Below are positions 21,413-30,552 of a DNA stretch of 35,963 nt, one piece after another (the first letter of the stretch is position 1; each line of letters starts with the position of its first letter). Under the pieces are notes generated by a model. That model ran no database searches, was not told the DNA's origin, and worked only from the letters and a program-made list of their open reading frames with translations. The position numbers and the translations under genes were made by a program. The stretch comes from Nannochloropsis salina CCMP1776. Lineage: Eukaryota; Sar; Eustigmatophyceae; Eustigmatales; Monodopsidaceae. The stretch lies in the NCBI GenBank assembly GCA_004565275.1, contig SDOX01000017.1, forward strand, positions 935-36,897, read 5' to 3'.

Positions 21413-22621
21413 GGTGGACATGGATGGAAGAGCAGCGATGGGAATACAAAGAAGAAGGCGGAAAATGATGAGGCGCAGGAAGCGTGCATGCTGCACCGAG
21501 AGGGATAGACGGAGAAATAGAATAGGAAATTATCGAAGGAAAGCATGGAAATTTCAAAATTTCGTTGATGTATGTGTACATGGAAAGCACCGACGTGAAA
21601 AATTGTCAGGGGACAAAAACCAGGATGATAGATGAAGACGATAGGGTTCAGGATGGAGATGAGAAGGGAAAAAAAGGAAAAATCCACAACTTCAACAACG
21701 ACCGTGCTCGCTGCATGTTACGAGATTCTTACTGGAGCGGAGCATTAAAATGCCATGTGTTTGATGAAATTACTGTTCTTAGTTCATTCAAATGAGTCCA
21801 GGCCCCAAACTGAGCGGGGAGAGAAATTCAAAATTTCAAATCGTCGGTCGATGCCTGCGGGCGGGCCGACCCTGTTACATTCTGACACAAAAAACAATTG
21901 CCGCAGTGGACCATGCGAAGGCAACATTGTTGCAAGGACGATGTGTGTTGAGAGTTTGTTTTGATAGAGTGGGCGGAGCGAGCCCATGAATGTATATAAT
22001 GCGCGTAATCAGTCAGGCGAACAATATATTCTGCCGCTAGTATCTATGGCATCACGCTACCACGATTGATGTCCCATGGCCCTTTTCCCTGTTGCCTTCA
22101 ACTTTCCCCCCCTCAATGCCCGCTCTTGCAAACGAGTCTGTCATGTGCCTATAGACATGTCCAGTGTTAACACAGAAATGGTTGACACACGCTCATAGTA
22201 CTTCCATCGTGGGAGGTTGCGAGAGAACACATTTCAGCACCTGTATATTCACCGACTCCCGCAAGATGGGAGGCCTTCCGCTGCTGGTACCTATCCAACC
22301 ATAACACCTTTTCCTGAACTTATTTATTCTTAGATCATTGATCGTGCACTGAGGCTGGTAGCAGCAAAAGAGGCCACTCGTGGAGTGGTAAAAGAAAAGC
22401 GCCAGCTCAAGTGGCACGGATCCACAGCAAGCGGAACACTCCCTGCAAGACAGTTGAAATAGCCGCCTCGTTTTGGAAGAGGGTGCTCAAGCTCCTCTTT
22501 TTCACATTTCTACGCGACCTCGGAGCTTTAGAACAAGAGAAAATTTAATTTACCGTACAAGGGTACAAAGGGGCTTTTGCGCCCTGTCTCGGGCACCCTT
22601 CTTTGCGCTGAGACGGTACAA
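21413..22621. other. Intergenic gap between the two SOS1 genes
   Basis: About 1.2 kb separates the tandem copies. It should contain the 3' region of copy 1 and the promoter of copy 2. AT-rich motifs of the form AAATTTCAAAATTT occur at about 21548-21563 and 21826-21842. A TATATAA string lies near 21993-22000 but is over 600 bp from the next start. No gene is recognised. By eye the gap shows no clear similarity to the gap upstream of copy 1. Confidence 0.4.
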
Positions 22622-25600
22622 ATGGCAGATTTTACAGAGCACTCGGATCCACATCCATCCTCCTCAGCGGATGTGGGTATGGGGACTTTCGTCATGGCCC
22701 TTACTCTGGGAATCATCGCTCGGGCCTATCTGTCTTCCCTGATCCGTCTCCCGTACACGTGCCTCGTCCTCATCTTTGGACTTCTCTATGGCTTTATTAT
22801 CTACACGGAAGTCGGGATCACGGGATCGGACATCTTCAGTCGATCCGCAGACCTGTGGATCAATATCTCGCCCGAAGCTATCTTGACGGTGATCCTGCCT
22901 ATCCTGATCTTCGGTTCGTCCTTCGCCAGTGACCTTCACCTGTTCTTGCAGCAGCTGACTCCTGTGTTGACGCTTGCCGGCCCTGCTGTGCTTGTCAATA
23001 CAGCCCTACTGGGGCTGACGGCTAAATACGTGCTACCGTACGGCTGGGACTGGGCCACATCCTTCATGGTAGGGTCGATGCTGTCAGCGACAGACCCTGT
23101 GGCCGTGGTGGCGATATTGAAGGAGCTGGGAGTGGTGGAAAGCCTGTCCATCCTGATCGACGGGGAGAGCTTGCTGAACGACGGCTTTGCCATTGTCCTG
23201 TACACGATATTCAGCCGACTCGTCCTGCACGAAGAGACCTTCTCGCCATTGGAGACGTTGGAGGCGGCCGTTACTCTCTGTCTGGGCGGGCCGGCCATAG
23301 GGGTGGTGGTAGGGGCCGCCACAAGCTACATCCTCGGCACGCTCATCAACGACTCCGCCTCTGAAATTACCGGTGCGTTTTTAAAACGCCAGGTCTTATG
23401 AGTCAGCGGAGGGGAACGGGCGGGGCAATCGCTTCCTTGTCCTCCTTGAGGCCCCCGGGGGACTCTGGCTCTCTCCCACGAGCAACTCACCGAACCCTCC
23501 TCATTTCCTCCCTTTTCCAGTGACCATCCTCTGCGGCTACGGTGCCTACCTCCTTGCCGAGCTCGCTGAAGCCTCTGGTGTCCTCTCCATGGTGGTGGCC
23601 GGTCTCTACCTCTCCTTCCACAGCGTCGGGCGTATCTCCGCCCGGGTCACCCGTTCATTGACCTCCTTCTGGGCCATGGCGGCCTTTATTACCGAGACCA
23701 TTATTTTCTTTGTCAGCGGCTTGATCATGGCGGAGAAAGCCTTGGTCTCAGAGACTATCTTGCGGCGCGACTGGGGCTACCTCTTCCTTTTCTATCTCAT
23801 CCTGAACGCTACCCGCTTCGTCGGGGTTTTCCTCTTCTTCCCCACCTTAGCCCGTGGTCCCTACGGTATCAATTGGCGCCAAGCCGTCCTGCTCTCGTAC
23901 GGAGGATTGCGGGGTGCAGTCTCCTTAACTTTGGCCTTGGTCGTGAGTCAGGAAGAGGGAATTCCGGAGGAAACCCGCGCACTCATCCTCTTCTTCACGG
24001 CTGGCATTGTCCTTCTGACCATATTGATCAACGGCTCTACTTGCAAGCTCGTGCTTCAGAAGCTCAAGCTGAACAATCCTACCCGGGTGGAGCAGGAACT
24101 TTACATTCGCGCCATGAATCTGATCGAAAACGAGCTCGAGGTCTTCGCAGGGAAGCTTAAGAACGACAAGTATCTGGGAAGTGCGGATTGGAACGTGGTT
24201 TATCGTTATCTACCCGTGTTCTCGCCGCAAATTTATTGGCACCGGGTAAGGGAAGGACACCTTTGTCTGGACGAGGCAGAGATTGCCTTAGTGGGCCGGT
24301 ACGTGCGGGAAAATGAGAGTCAGGAGAGAAAAGGGAAGGAAGAAGGGGGGGGCTTCAGCGATGAGGAGTGGGGCGCAGGTCATGGCAGAGTGGAGGAAAA
24401 CGGGGAGGCCCTTGGGCCCCACAAGTCGTTCTTTGGGAGTTTTCTCTTTCGACCCTTCGCCTGCGTTCTCTCTATGATGGGCTACAAACCTGGCAAGGAC
24501 GGAGGGGGAGGGGAAGAGGAGTGCAGCTACGAGGAGCTTCCCACCGGCCTTCGTCGCCGCTGGCGGGAGTACACGAGCCGATTCAACGGAAATTTGAATA
24601 CCGGGGTCGATGGCGAGATGCTGTGTGCGATTCGGAAAAAGGTGTGGCAGGGTTTGGTGGGGACGCGGGGAGGGATACCTGGCGCGCGTCCTGCTCTTCC
24701 TCCCGCCCTCCCTCCCTCCCGCCCTCCCCCCGCCAAGCCTACGGCTACGGACAGCGACTCAATGGAGGGTGGAAAGGCGCGCATGATCCGAAGCCGGAGT
24801 TTGGGCGGGGCGATGCTGCGGGGAGGAAGGGATGGAGGGCGGGATGGAGGGCGGGAGGGAGGGCGGGGAGGCGAGTGGTCAGCACCGGGGAGCGTCCGGG
24901 TGAGAGGACATGCCAAGGACGCGCCAACGAGTCAAAACCCTTTGGATTTCCAACCCTTCGCGCCCCGACCTCCGACGGAACGCGGGCCCGCGAAGACCGA
25001 GGAGGCAGCCAGGCTCGCGAAGGAGAAGGCGCTGCGCCTCCCCCCTTCCTCCTCCCCGCCCTCCATCTCCGCCGACTTCTCCCTTCCCCGCCCGCACGAC
25101 CCTGGCCACACCTCCCGCCCGGCCCTGCCTCAATTCACCCCTCCCCCGCCCTCCCTCCCGCCCTCCCTTCCGCCCTGCTCCCACACACTGACCGAGGCCC
25201 GCCTCCGCCTTTACACCGTGCTCAAGCACGTCTATTCCTCCTCCTTCTACTCCGGCCTCCTCTCCCCCCGGGGCTTGCGGGCCTTCGAGCACAACATCTC
25301 CACCCTCCTGATGGACACGTCGGTACCCCTGAATGAATGGGCTGGCCTCGAGCACCACATCCTCTTTCCCCTCCGCGCCGTCCGCGCCCAAGCGCGACTT
25401 CGGCGGCTGCCCTTGGTGGGAAGGGCGGTGCAATACCTCCTGGGGAAAAAACTGGCTTTTTTCTTTGAATTGGCCGTCGTCTTTATCCAGTCGCACTCGA
25501 ACGCGCACAAAAAACTGAACGAACTGTTCGGTAAAAACGGGCCCGTGACCCGGCAGCTTGAGAAGGAAGTGGAGGAGGAAGTGAGCAAGGCCAAGGCCGC

Positions 25601-28335
25601 CCTGGAAGAGTTCGTGCCCGTCTTCCCCGACATCATCAACAGCGTCAAGACGGAAATGGCGACCCGCTACATGCTCAACAAGTGTCGCTCCATGCTGGAG
25701 GCGGCCATGGAGAGCGGGTCCTTGGAGAAACGGGAGTTTGAAGACGCGATCCGGGAGGTCAGTGCGTTACCATTTGAATGTTTGAATTCGAAAGATGGTG
25801 GGAACCGATAGGAGACTTTGAAACCGTGACGGCGAGGTAGTAAGAGAGAAGACTAGGCCCGATCGCCTCCTCGCTTTCAATTTGCGGTGTCCGATCTCAC
25901 TTTCCCCCCTTCTTCCCTCCCTCCCTCCCTCCCTCCTTCCCTCCCTCCCTCCCTCCCTCCCTCCCTCCCTCCCTCCCTCCCTCCTTCCCTCCCTGCCATG
26001 AAGGTGGACGACTCCATGGTTAAACTCCACGACCACACCCCACGCCGAGACTCCCTCCCCCCGTTCCTCCCTCCTGGCCAGCCTCTCCTTCCTCCGCTTC
26101 CTCCCTCCCTCCCAGCGTGACCTCCTCTTCTCCACTGCCTCCCCCTTCTGCCGCGACGTGTACGTCCGGAGCGACACCTGCTTCCTCCCCAAAACGTCCT
26201 CCCTCCCTTCCTCCCCCCCTCCCTCCCTCCCGGGCTGGTATGTGATAGTCCGGGGCTCCGTCATAGCGGAAGGCGCCAAAGCGGGCGGGCGGGAGGGGCG
26301 GACGCTCCCACCCGGTTCTGTAGTGGGTTATGTGGAATCCTTGCTTCAGCACCCTTCGATCCAAGTGCCCTATTCCTACACGGCGGCCTCCTTTGTCCAC
26401 CTCTTGTACTTCGACCGGGCCCTCCTGATGGCGGAAGCGGGACGGCGATGGAGGGAGGGGGGAAAGGTCCTGCTCCGCTCGCTGTGGTGGGTGGTGGCGG
26501 CCCTGGAGTTGAAGAGGGAGGAGGGAGGAGGCGTCCTGGCCTTGCAAGCCTGCACGTTGGCCGAACTGGCGGAGTTGCTGGAGGAGGCTACCCTGGTGCA
26601 TGGCAATGAGGGGGGGGAGGGCGGGAAGGAGGGGCTGGGGAGGCGAGGGAGTCTGCCGCCCTTGTCCCTGCCCCATGTGCGGCAGAGGACGGTCTCTCGG
26701 ACCGAGAGCGAAGGCGAGAAGGAGGGTGGGCGGGAGGAAGGGAGGGAGGGCAGCTCGGAGGTCACCGTGGGAGGGCGGGGCTCGGGCTTGTACCCGCCCC
26801 TTGTCCATCGGAATTCGTCCCAAGGCCGGCGGCCACCGAGCGTGTACGAGGCGGACGGGAACAGTCATTTGCTGTTGCTGCAGGGCAGGATGGAGGTCGG
26901 GAAGGAGGGCGGGGGGGAGGGCGGGGAGGAGGGCGGGAAGGAGGAGGGGCACCGTCGGCATGTCTTGCCCCAGCTGTGGTGGGGGCGGAGCACCGGAAGG
27001 CAGGATGAGAAGGGAGGGAGGCTTCTAGAAGGTGGGGAGGGAGGGAACGAGGGAGGGACCGAGGGAGGACTGGAGGGAGCCGCCGGGGTACCTGGGGGAG
27101 AAAAGGAGGAGGGTGGGGGAGGCGATCGAGGAGGAGGAGGAGGAGGAGGAAGAGGAGGAGAGGGAGGAGGAGGAGGAGGAGGAGGAGGAGGAGGAGGAGG
27201 AGGAAGAGGCGGGGCGACGGTGGTGATGCCTTCGACGACGCTGACGGCGCCCCCCACGGTGGTGGTCCCCTACCTCCCTGCTGGCCGTTACACGCTGGCG
27301 CCCGGAACCGTGGCCTTTGTCCTACCCGAGAGTAAATGCCGACTGGTCCGGCAGCAGGTGCAGCGTCGGCGAGGCGCGGGGAAGGAGGGAGGGACGGAGG
27401 GAGGGAAGGAGGGAGGGAAGGCGGGTCTGGGACCCACAGTGTCCTACCTGCCCGACTCGTTGCGCATGTCGGAAGAAGGGCCTGAGGAATCCGAGGGAGG
27501 AGGAGGAGGAGGGGGAGGGGGAGGGAGGAAGTCGCAGTCCTCCCGGGCCCTGTTTGGCTTCGACGAGGAGGAGGGGGCGACCCAGGTCAAGGATATGCTC
27601 GAGGAAGAGCAGCTCCATCGCCTGGTGGAGAGCCGTTTGCAGCCGTTGGGGATGGTGGGGGCGCCGGTGGCCTTGGCGGGTACCTCTTCCATCATTCTCC
27701 CGGTGCGGGCAGAGGAGGTCGGGAGGGAGGGAGGGAGGTCGGGAGGGGAAGGAGCGAGGAGGGGCAATGGACGGGGGGGCTGCCGGGGGCCGGACGAAGA
27801 GCGTGACCTTCGGAGGGGTGGAAGGGGGGGACGACGAAGGAGGAGGGCGGGAAGGAGGGAGGGGAGGGGAGGGGGAGGAGGAGGAGGAGGAGGAAGACGA
27901 CGGCTTGTTTCAGCTTCGAATGAGTCGCGTGCTGTCGAAGGGGGGGACATTGAAGAAAGGGGGCTAGAGCAGAAAGTGCGGAGAAAACACCCTAACAGGA
28001 GGAGGGAGAAGGGGAGGGAGACTGGGAAGGAGAGGGCTGCGGCAATGGAGGAGCGCCGACGGGAGCTGTGCATGGAATCACGAGGATGGCTGGAGTGGGG
28101 ATGGAAAGGGAGGGGGAGATGCGGGCGGCTTTGTGTGCAATGCAAACGTAGAATGACAAAGAATCTTGAATTTCGATCGTGCTCGAGGGAAAGGGGAGCG
28201 AAGCGATGGGTGAAGATGAGGAAGGGGTTGCGCGCGCTTTCTCTGTCGAGGACAAGAGAGAGCTGTACGAGACCCCAGAAAATGACACGTCAGCATCCTC
28301 CGCACTCCCCGCCTTGCCGTCTTCCGTTTCAATAA
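22622..28335 (+). CDS. SOS1-type Na+/H+ antiporter, copy 2, with frame differences from copy 1
   Basis: Exons 22622-23372 and 23521-25757 mirror copy 1 exactly in phase and encode the full CPA1 membrane domain (ATDPVAVVAILKELG, GESLLNDG, GGLRGAVSL) and the helical cytosolic part. The third exon is the problem. With the copy-1-like acceptor at 26003, an additional C near 26035 shifts frame and a TGA follows at 26118. If the acceptor after CCCTCCCTCCCAG at 26115 is used instead, the reading frame stays open from 26116 to 28335 and includes GWYVIVRGSV, GSVVGYVESLLQHP and VVPYLPAGRYTLAPG; the product is then about 1735 residues and lacks about 37 residues present in copy 1. Near 27720-27900 the frame matching copy 1's tail switches again: LFQLRMSRVLSKGG occurs in another frame ending at 27967. 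The given end at 28335 is therefore doubtful. Gene status: probably functional, altered C-terminus. Confidence 0.72.
25914..25995 (+). repeat. Long CCCT simple repeat before the third exon of SOS1 copy 2
   Basis: About 80 bp of nearly pure CCCT units lies in the intron that starts at 25758. It corresponds in position to the shorter array at 19296-19343 in copy 1, so the array has changed length since duplication. It precedes both candidate acceptors (26003 and 26115). Confidence 0.85.
27140..27210 (+). repeat. GGA simple repeat encoding poly-Gly in SOS1 copy 2
   Basis: An almost pure run of GGA triplets is read as poly-Gly with scattered Arg in the antiporter frame. The same position in copy 1 (about 20490-20525) has a short GGGGG-type stretch, so this tract expanded in copy 2. 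In the neighbouring frame the run reads poly-Glu. Confidence 0.85.
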
Positions 28336-28336
28336 A
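28331..28336 (+). terminator. Possible polyadenylation signal AATAAA of SOS1 copy 2
   Basis: The hexamer AATAAA lies 30 bp before the end of the opposing CX9C gene and overlaps the last stop of the long open frame of the antiporter. A signal overlapping the stop codon would be odd, which favours an earlier true stop at 27967. The site is judged on the hexamer alone. Confidence 0.35.
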
Positions 28337-28344
28337 TTTCTTTC

Positions 28345-28399
28345 CTGTATGTTGTACGACCCTACTTCTCCACTGTATGTTGTACGACCCTACTTCTCC
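28345..28399. repeat. 28 bp direct repeat, two copies, across the end of the CX9C gene
   Basis: The string CTGTATGTTGTACGACCC and the following TACTTCTCC occur at 28345 and again at 28373, a 28 bp period. The stop codon of the minus-strand CX9C gene lies in the first copy, and a run of twelve C follows the second copy at 28398-28409. Confidence 0.85.
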
Positions 28400-28706
28400 C
28401 CCCCCCCCCTTTCAAATTCTCGCGCCGGTACTCGTCCTGCACACGGAAGAACCAATCCTTTCCTCCCCCTTTTCCCTTCACCACCTTGGCCATGCAGCCA
28501 TCGTAGGCCTTCATTTCCTTCTGGCACTCCGCCAAACCTCGTCGTCCCGCCTCTTTGTCCGCCCCAGCTTTGCCCTCCAAGGCCGTAGCGCGCTGTTCCC
28601 CTTTGGATGAGAAGCACGCGAAGAACTTCTCAGCGGGCACGCGACAGGCTTTGGGGTGGCGGGGGAAATGATCGCCCACTCGGAGCTCTCCGTCCTGGGA
28701 AGTCAT
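28362..28706 (-). CDS. Small twin CX9C (CHCH) protein, probably mitochondrial intermembrane space
   Basis: A single exon encodes 114 residues. Two CX9C motifs are visible: CRVPAEKFFAC (Cys21 and Cys31) and CQKEMKAYDGC (Cys61 and Cys71). This twin CX9C pattern defines a coiled-coil-helix-coiled-coil-helix fold that is oxidised by the Mia40 pathway; members include small cytochrome-oxidase and complex I assembly factors. I cannot assign the specific member. The spacing between the motifs is long (29 residues), with a charged linker that is Lys/Glu/Ala-rich. The C-terminus runs through a C12 tract at 28398-28409 and a 28 bp direct repeat. If the tract differed by one base, translation would end EK at the first repeat copy instead of VEK further on. 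It is convergent with SOS1 copy 2 and nearly abuts it. Start chosen at the ATG beginning MTSQDGELRVGDHF. Confidence 0.68.
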   Translation of the reverse strand: MTSQDGELRVGDHFPRHPKACRVPAEKFFACFSSKGEQRATALEGKAGADKEAGRRGLAECQKEMKAYDGCMAKVVKGKGGGKDWFFRVQDEYRRENLKGGGGRSRVVQHTVEK

Positions 28707-29738
28707 GGTCCAGTCAGCGGGAGGAAATAAGGGGTTGCGGGCTGTAAGACAGCCAGGGAATAGCAAGCAAGCTTTGTGGCGCAGAGTGTGGGGGAAGGAA
28801 AGAGAGTGAAGGAATGAAGAATGGAATATACCTCGTCGCTTGTCCCAAATGAACACACTTTGAGCATTTAGGCAAATAGCAAAGGCCAGGCTAAAGTGAT
28901 GGATTCCGTCTCGTCTAGTACGAGGTGTCAATACTTGACTAAACAGGGTAAGCCTCTTCAAGTCAAAAACAAGGCACCGGGGCAAAGGCACCGTGACCGG
29001 CAGCGGGCCCTCACGAGATCTTCGTATTCGACATATCTTTTCTGTGTATGAATGTAGCCTTGAAACCCAAGATAAACACGTTCAGTGCATTTCCAGACAA
29101 GAACGCAGTGAAGCACACAAAGCGTACGCTGCTTTGCAGGGGGGAGGTTGGACGATTGTGGAATCCGCCCTGAACTTTAAGCCCATTCACCGAAAGAATG
29201 AGTAAACAGCCGCCCAATTCTTCGAGCCAGACGGTGTTGCTGTACCAGTAGTCTATTGTCGCCATACCAATGGTCCCCAGTCCTGTTCAATCGCAAGGGG
29301 AAGAATTCTGATGTGGTGGCAACCCTGGCGACGCTGCAAAGCTTCTCGCTCAGCGAGGCCACCACGAAGAGAGAGAGGCACCTCGAAATGTAAATCAAAT
29401 AAGGCCTCCATTTCCATTTCGCATCTTCTTGCCACGTCAACTGAAATGGGGAGTAATTTTCAGGCGGGGCGCATGGATCGATCCCTTAAGTCTCTCACGA
29501 CGTGCAAATGATCTTCGGGCAGGCGGGGAAAAAATTCGCACGGCCCATCCTGTCCATTCAAAAAGATGAGGAAAAAGTCGCTGGAAATTTGCCCACCACG
29601 CGACCATAAAAAGCATTTCACCAGCGACTTTTACGACCCTCCCGCCAACCCCCAGGGGCTTGGTGGACCCAATGGCACTCTCTCACGAACTTGTCCATTT
29701 AATAGCCATTAGGTTCTCCCTTATGTCGATAGTCTTGA
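28707..29738. other. Intergenic gap upstream of the CX9C gene and tRNA
   Basis: About 1 kb with no convincing gene. Short open frames on both strands show no family signal. The left part should hold the promoter of the CX9C gene. The region is more AT-rich than the coding parts. Confidence 0.4.
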
Positions 29739-29819
29739 GGTATCGTGCCCGAGTGGTTAAGGGGCCGCACTCAAGTTGCGGTGGAGCGATCCGCGCGTGT
29801 TCAAATCACGTCGATACCA
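29739..29819 (+). tRNA. tRNA-Leu, anticodon CAA
   Basis: The sequence folds as a class II tRNA with a long variable arm. The acceptor stem pairs GGTATCG (29739-29745) with CGATACC (29812-29818), followed by discriminator A at 29819. The anticodon stem pairs CCGCA with TGCGG around the loop CTCAAGT, giving anticodon CAA, which reads UUG Leu. The T-arm contains GTGTTCAAATCAC. The variable arm is expected for Leu. No intron is present, although tRNA-Leu(CAA) is often intron-containing in other eukaryotes. CCA is not encoded, as expected for a nuclear gene. Confidence 0.93.
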
Positions 29820-30552
29820 GCTTTCGCGCATGCGAGCGCACGGTAGAAAGAAGCGTCACAACTTCAAAAACGACCGATGTCTTTTTTTGATAAGTATATA
29901 TAATTTTCCGTGGCAACCCTACGACAATTTGTCGGGGACTCTTACATAAGTTTTCGAACATCCCCTGGTTGGCGCAAAAAGACGTGCAAGTTTTAATATT
30001 TATCAACCTCAGAGCCACGGGACAAGTAATGAGACGACACACAAGCTGAGAACACAATCTATTGCAATCTTTATTTTTTTTCCCCTCCTTGTTCTACTTT
30101 CTTGCGCAGTGTCACTGCAGAACGCCTCCTGACCCCACGATCTTCCGAAAGACACTTCACGGCCCCCACCTGAGTGATCATGCCGCCTCTCTACCCCCTC
30201 CTCACGTCCTGCTCGTTTGATCTTCCAACTTGCCAGGAGCAACTCTCTGTCCTGCTTTTCTTTTCATTTTGACCAACAAACACGGAGCTTTCTTGCTTTC
30301 CGTGGCCGAAACAGCAGGCGATCCGGCCGTTGTCACCGTATTTCTCTTCTCCCACTCCTCTATCCATATCCAAGGACTCACCTCTCCCTTGCTTCTTCTT
30401 CGTTTACGAGAACACTTCCCGTCCCCCCCCCTCTCATTTCTCTTTCGTTTCTCGTCCCGCATTTGAACCCTTTCCCCCGCCCACTCTTCCGCATCTCAAC
30501 ACATGAATGCCCCTCCCTCCCTCCCTCTCTCCCTTCCTCCTTCTCTCCCTCC
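29820..30552. other. Gap between tRNA-Leu and the carrier gene
   Basis: Beyond the T-run just downstream of the tRNA, this region is the 3' flank of the minus-strand carrier gene. It contains T-rich stretches and CCCT units near 30510-30555. No other gene is supported. Confidence 0.4.
29882..29888 (+). terminator. Likely RNA polymerase III terminator of tRNA-Leu
   Basis: Seven consecutive T on the coding strand lie 62 bp after the tRNA. They are the first T run of four or more downstream, which is the usual Pol III stop signal. The distance is somewhat long, implying a sizeable 3' trailer. Confidence 0.55.

Noticed and set aside
21990-22002. TATA-like string as the promoter of SOS1 copy 2
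   Set aside because: It lies over 600 bp from the start codon with no supporting element; kept only as a remark in the gap entry.
27032-27226. Plus-strand open frame giving poly-Glu
   Set aside because: It is the GGA repeat of SOS1 copy 2 read in another frame; the antiporter frame continues through it on both sides.
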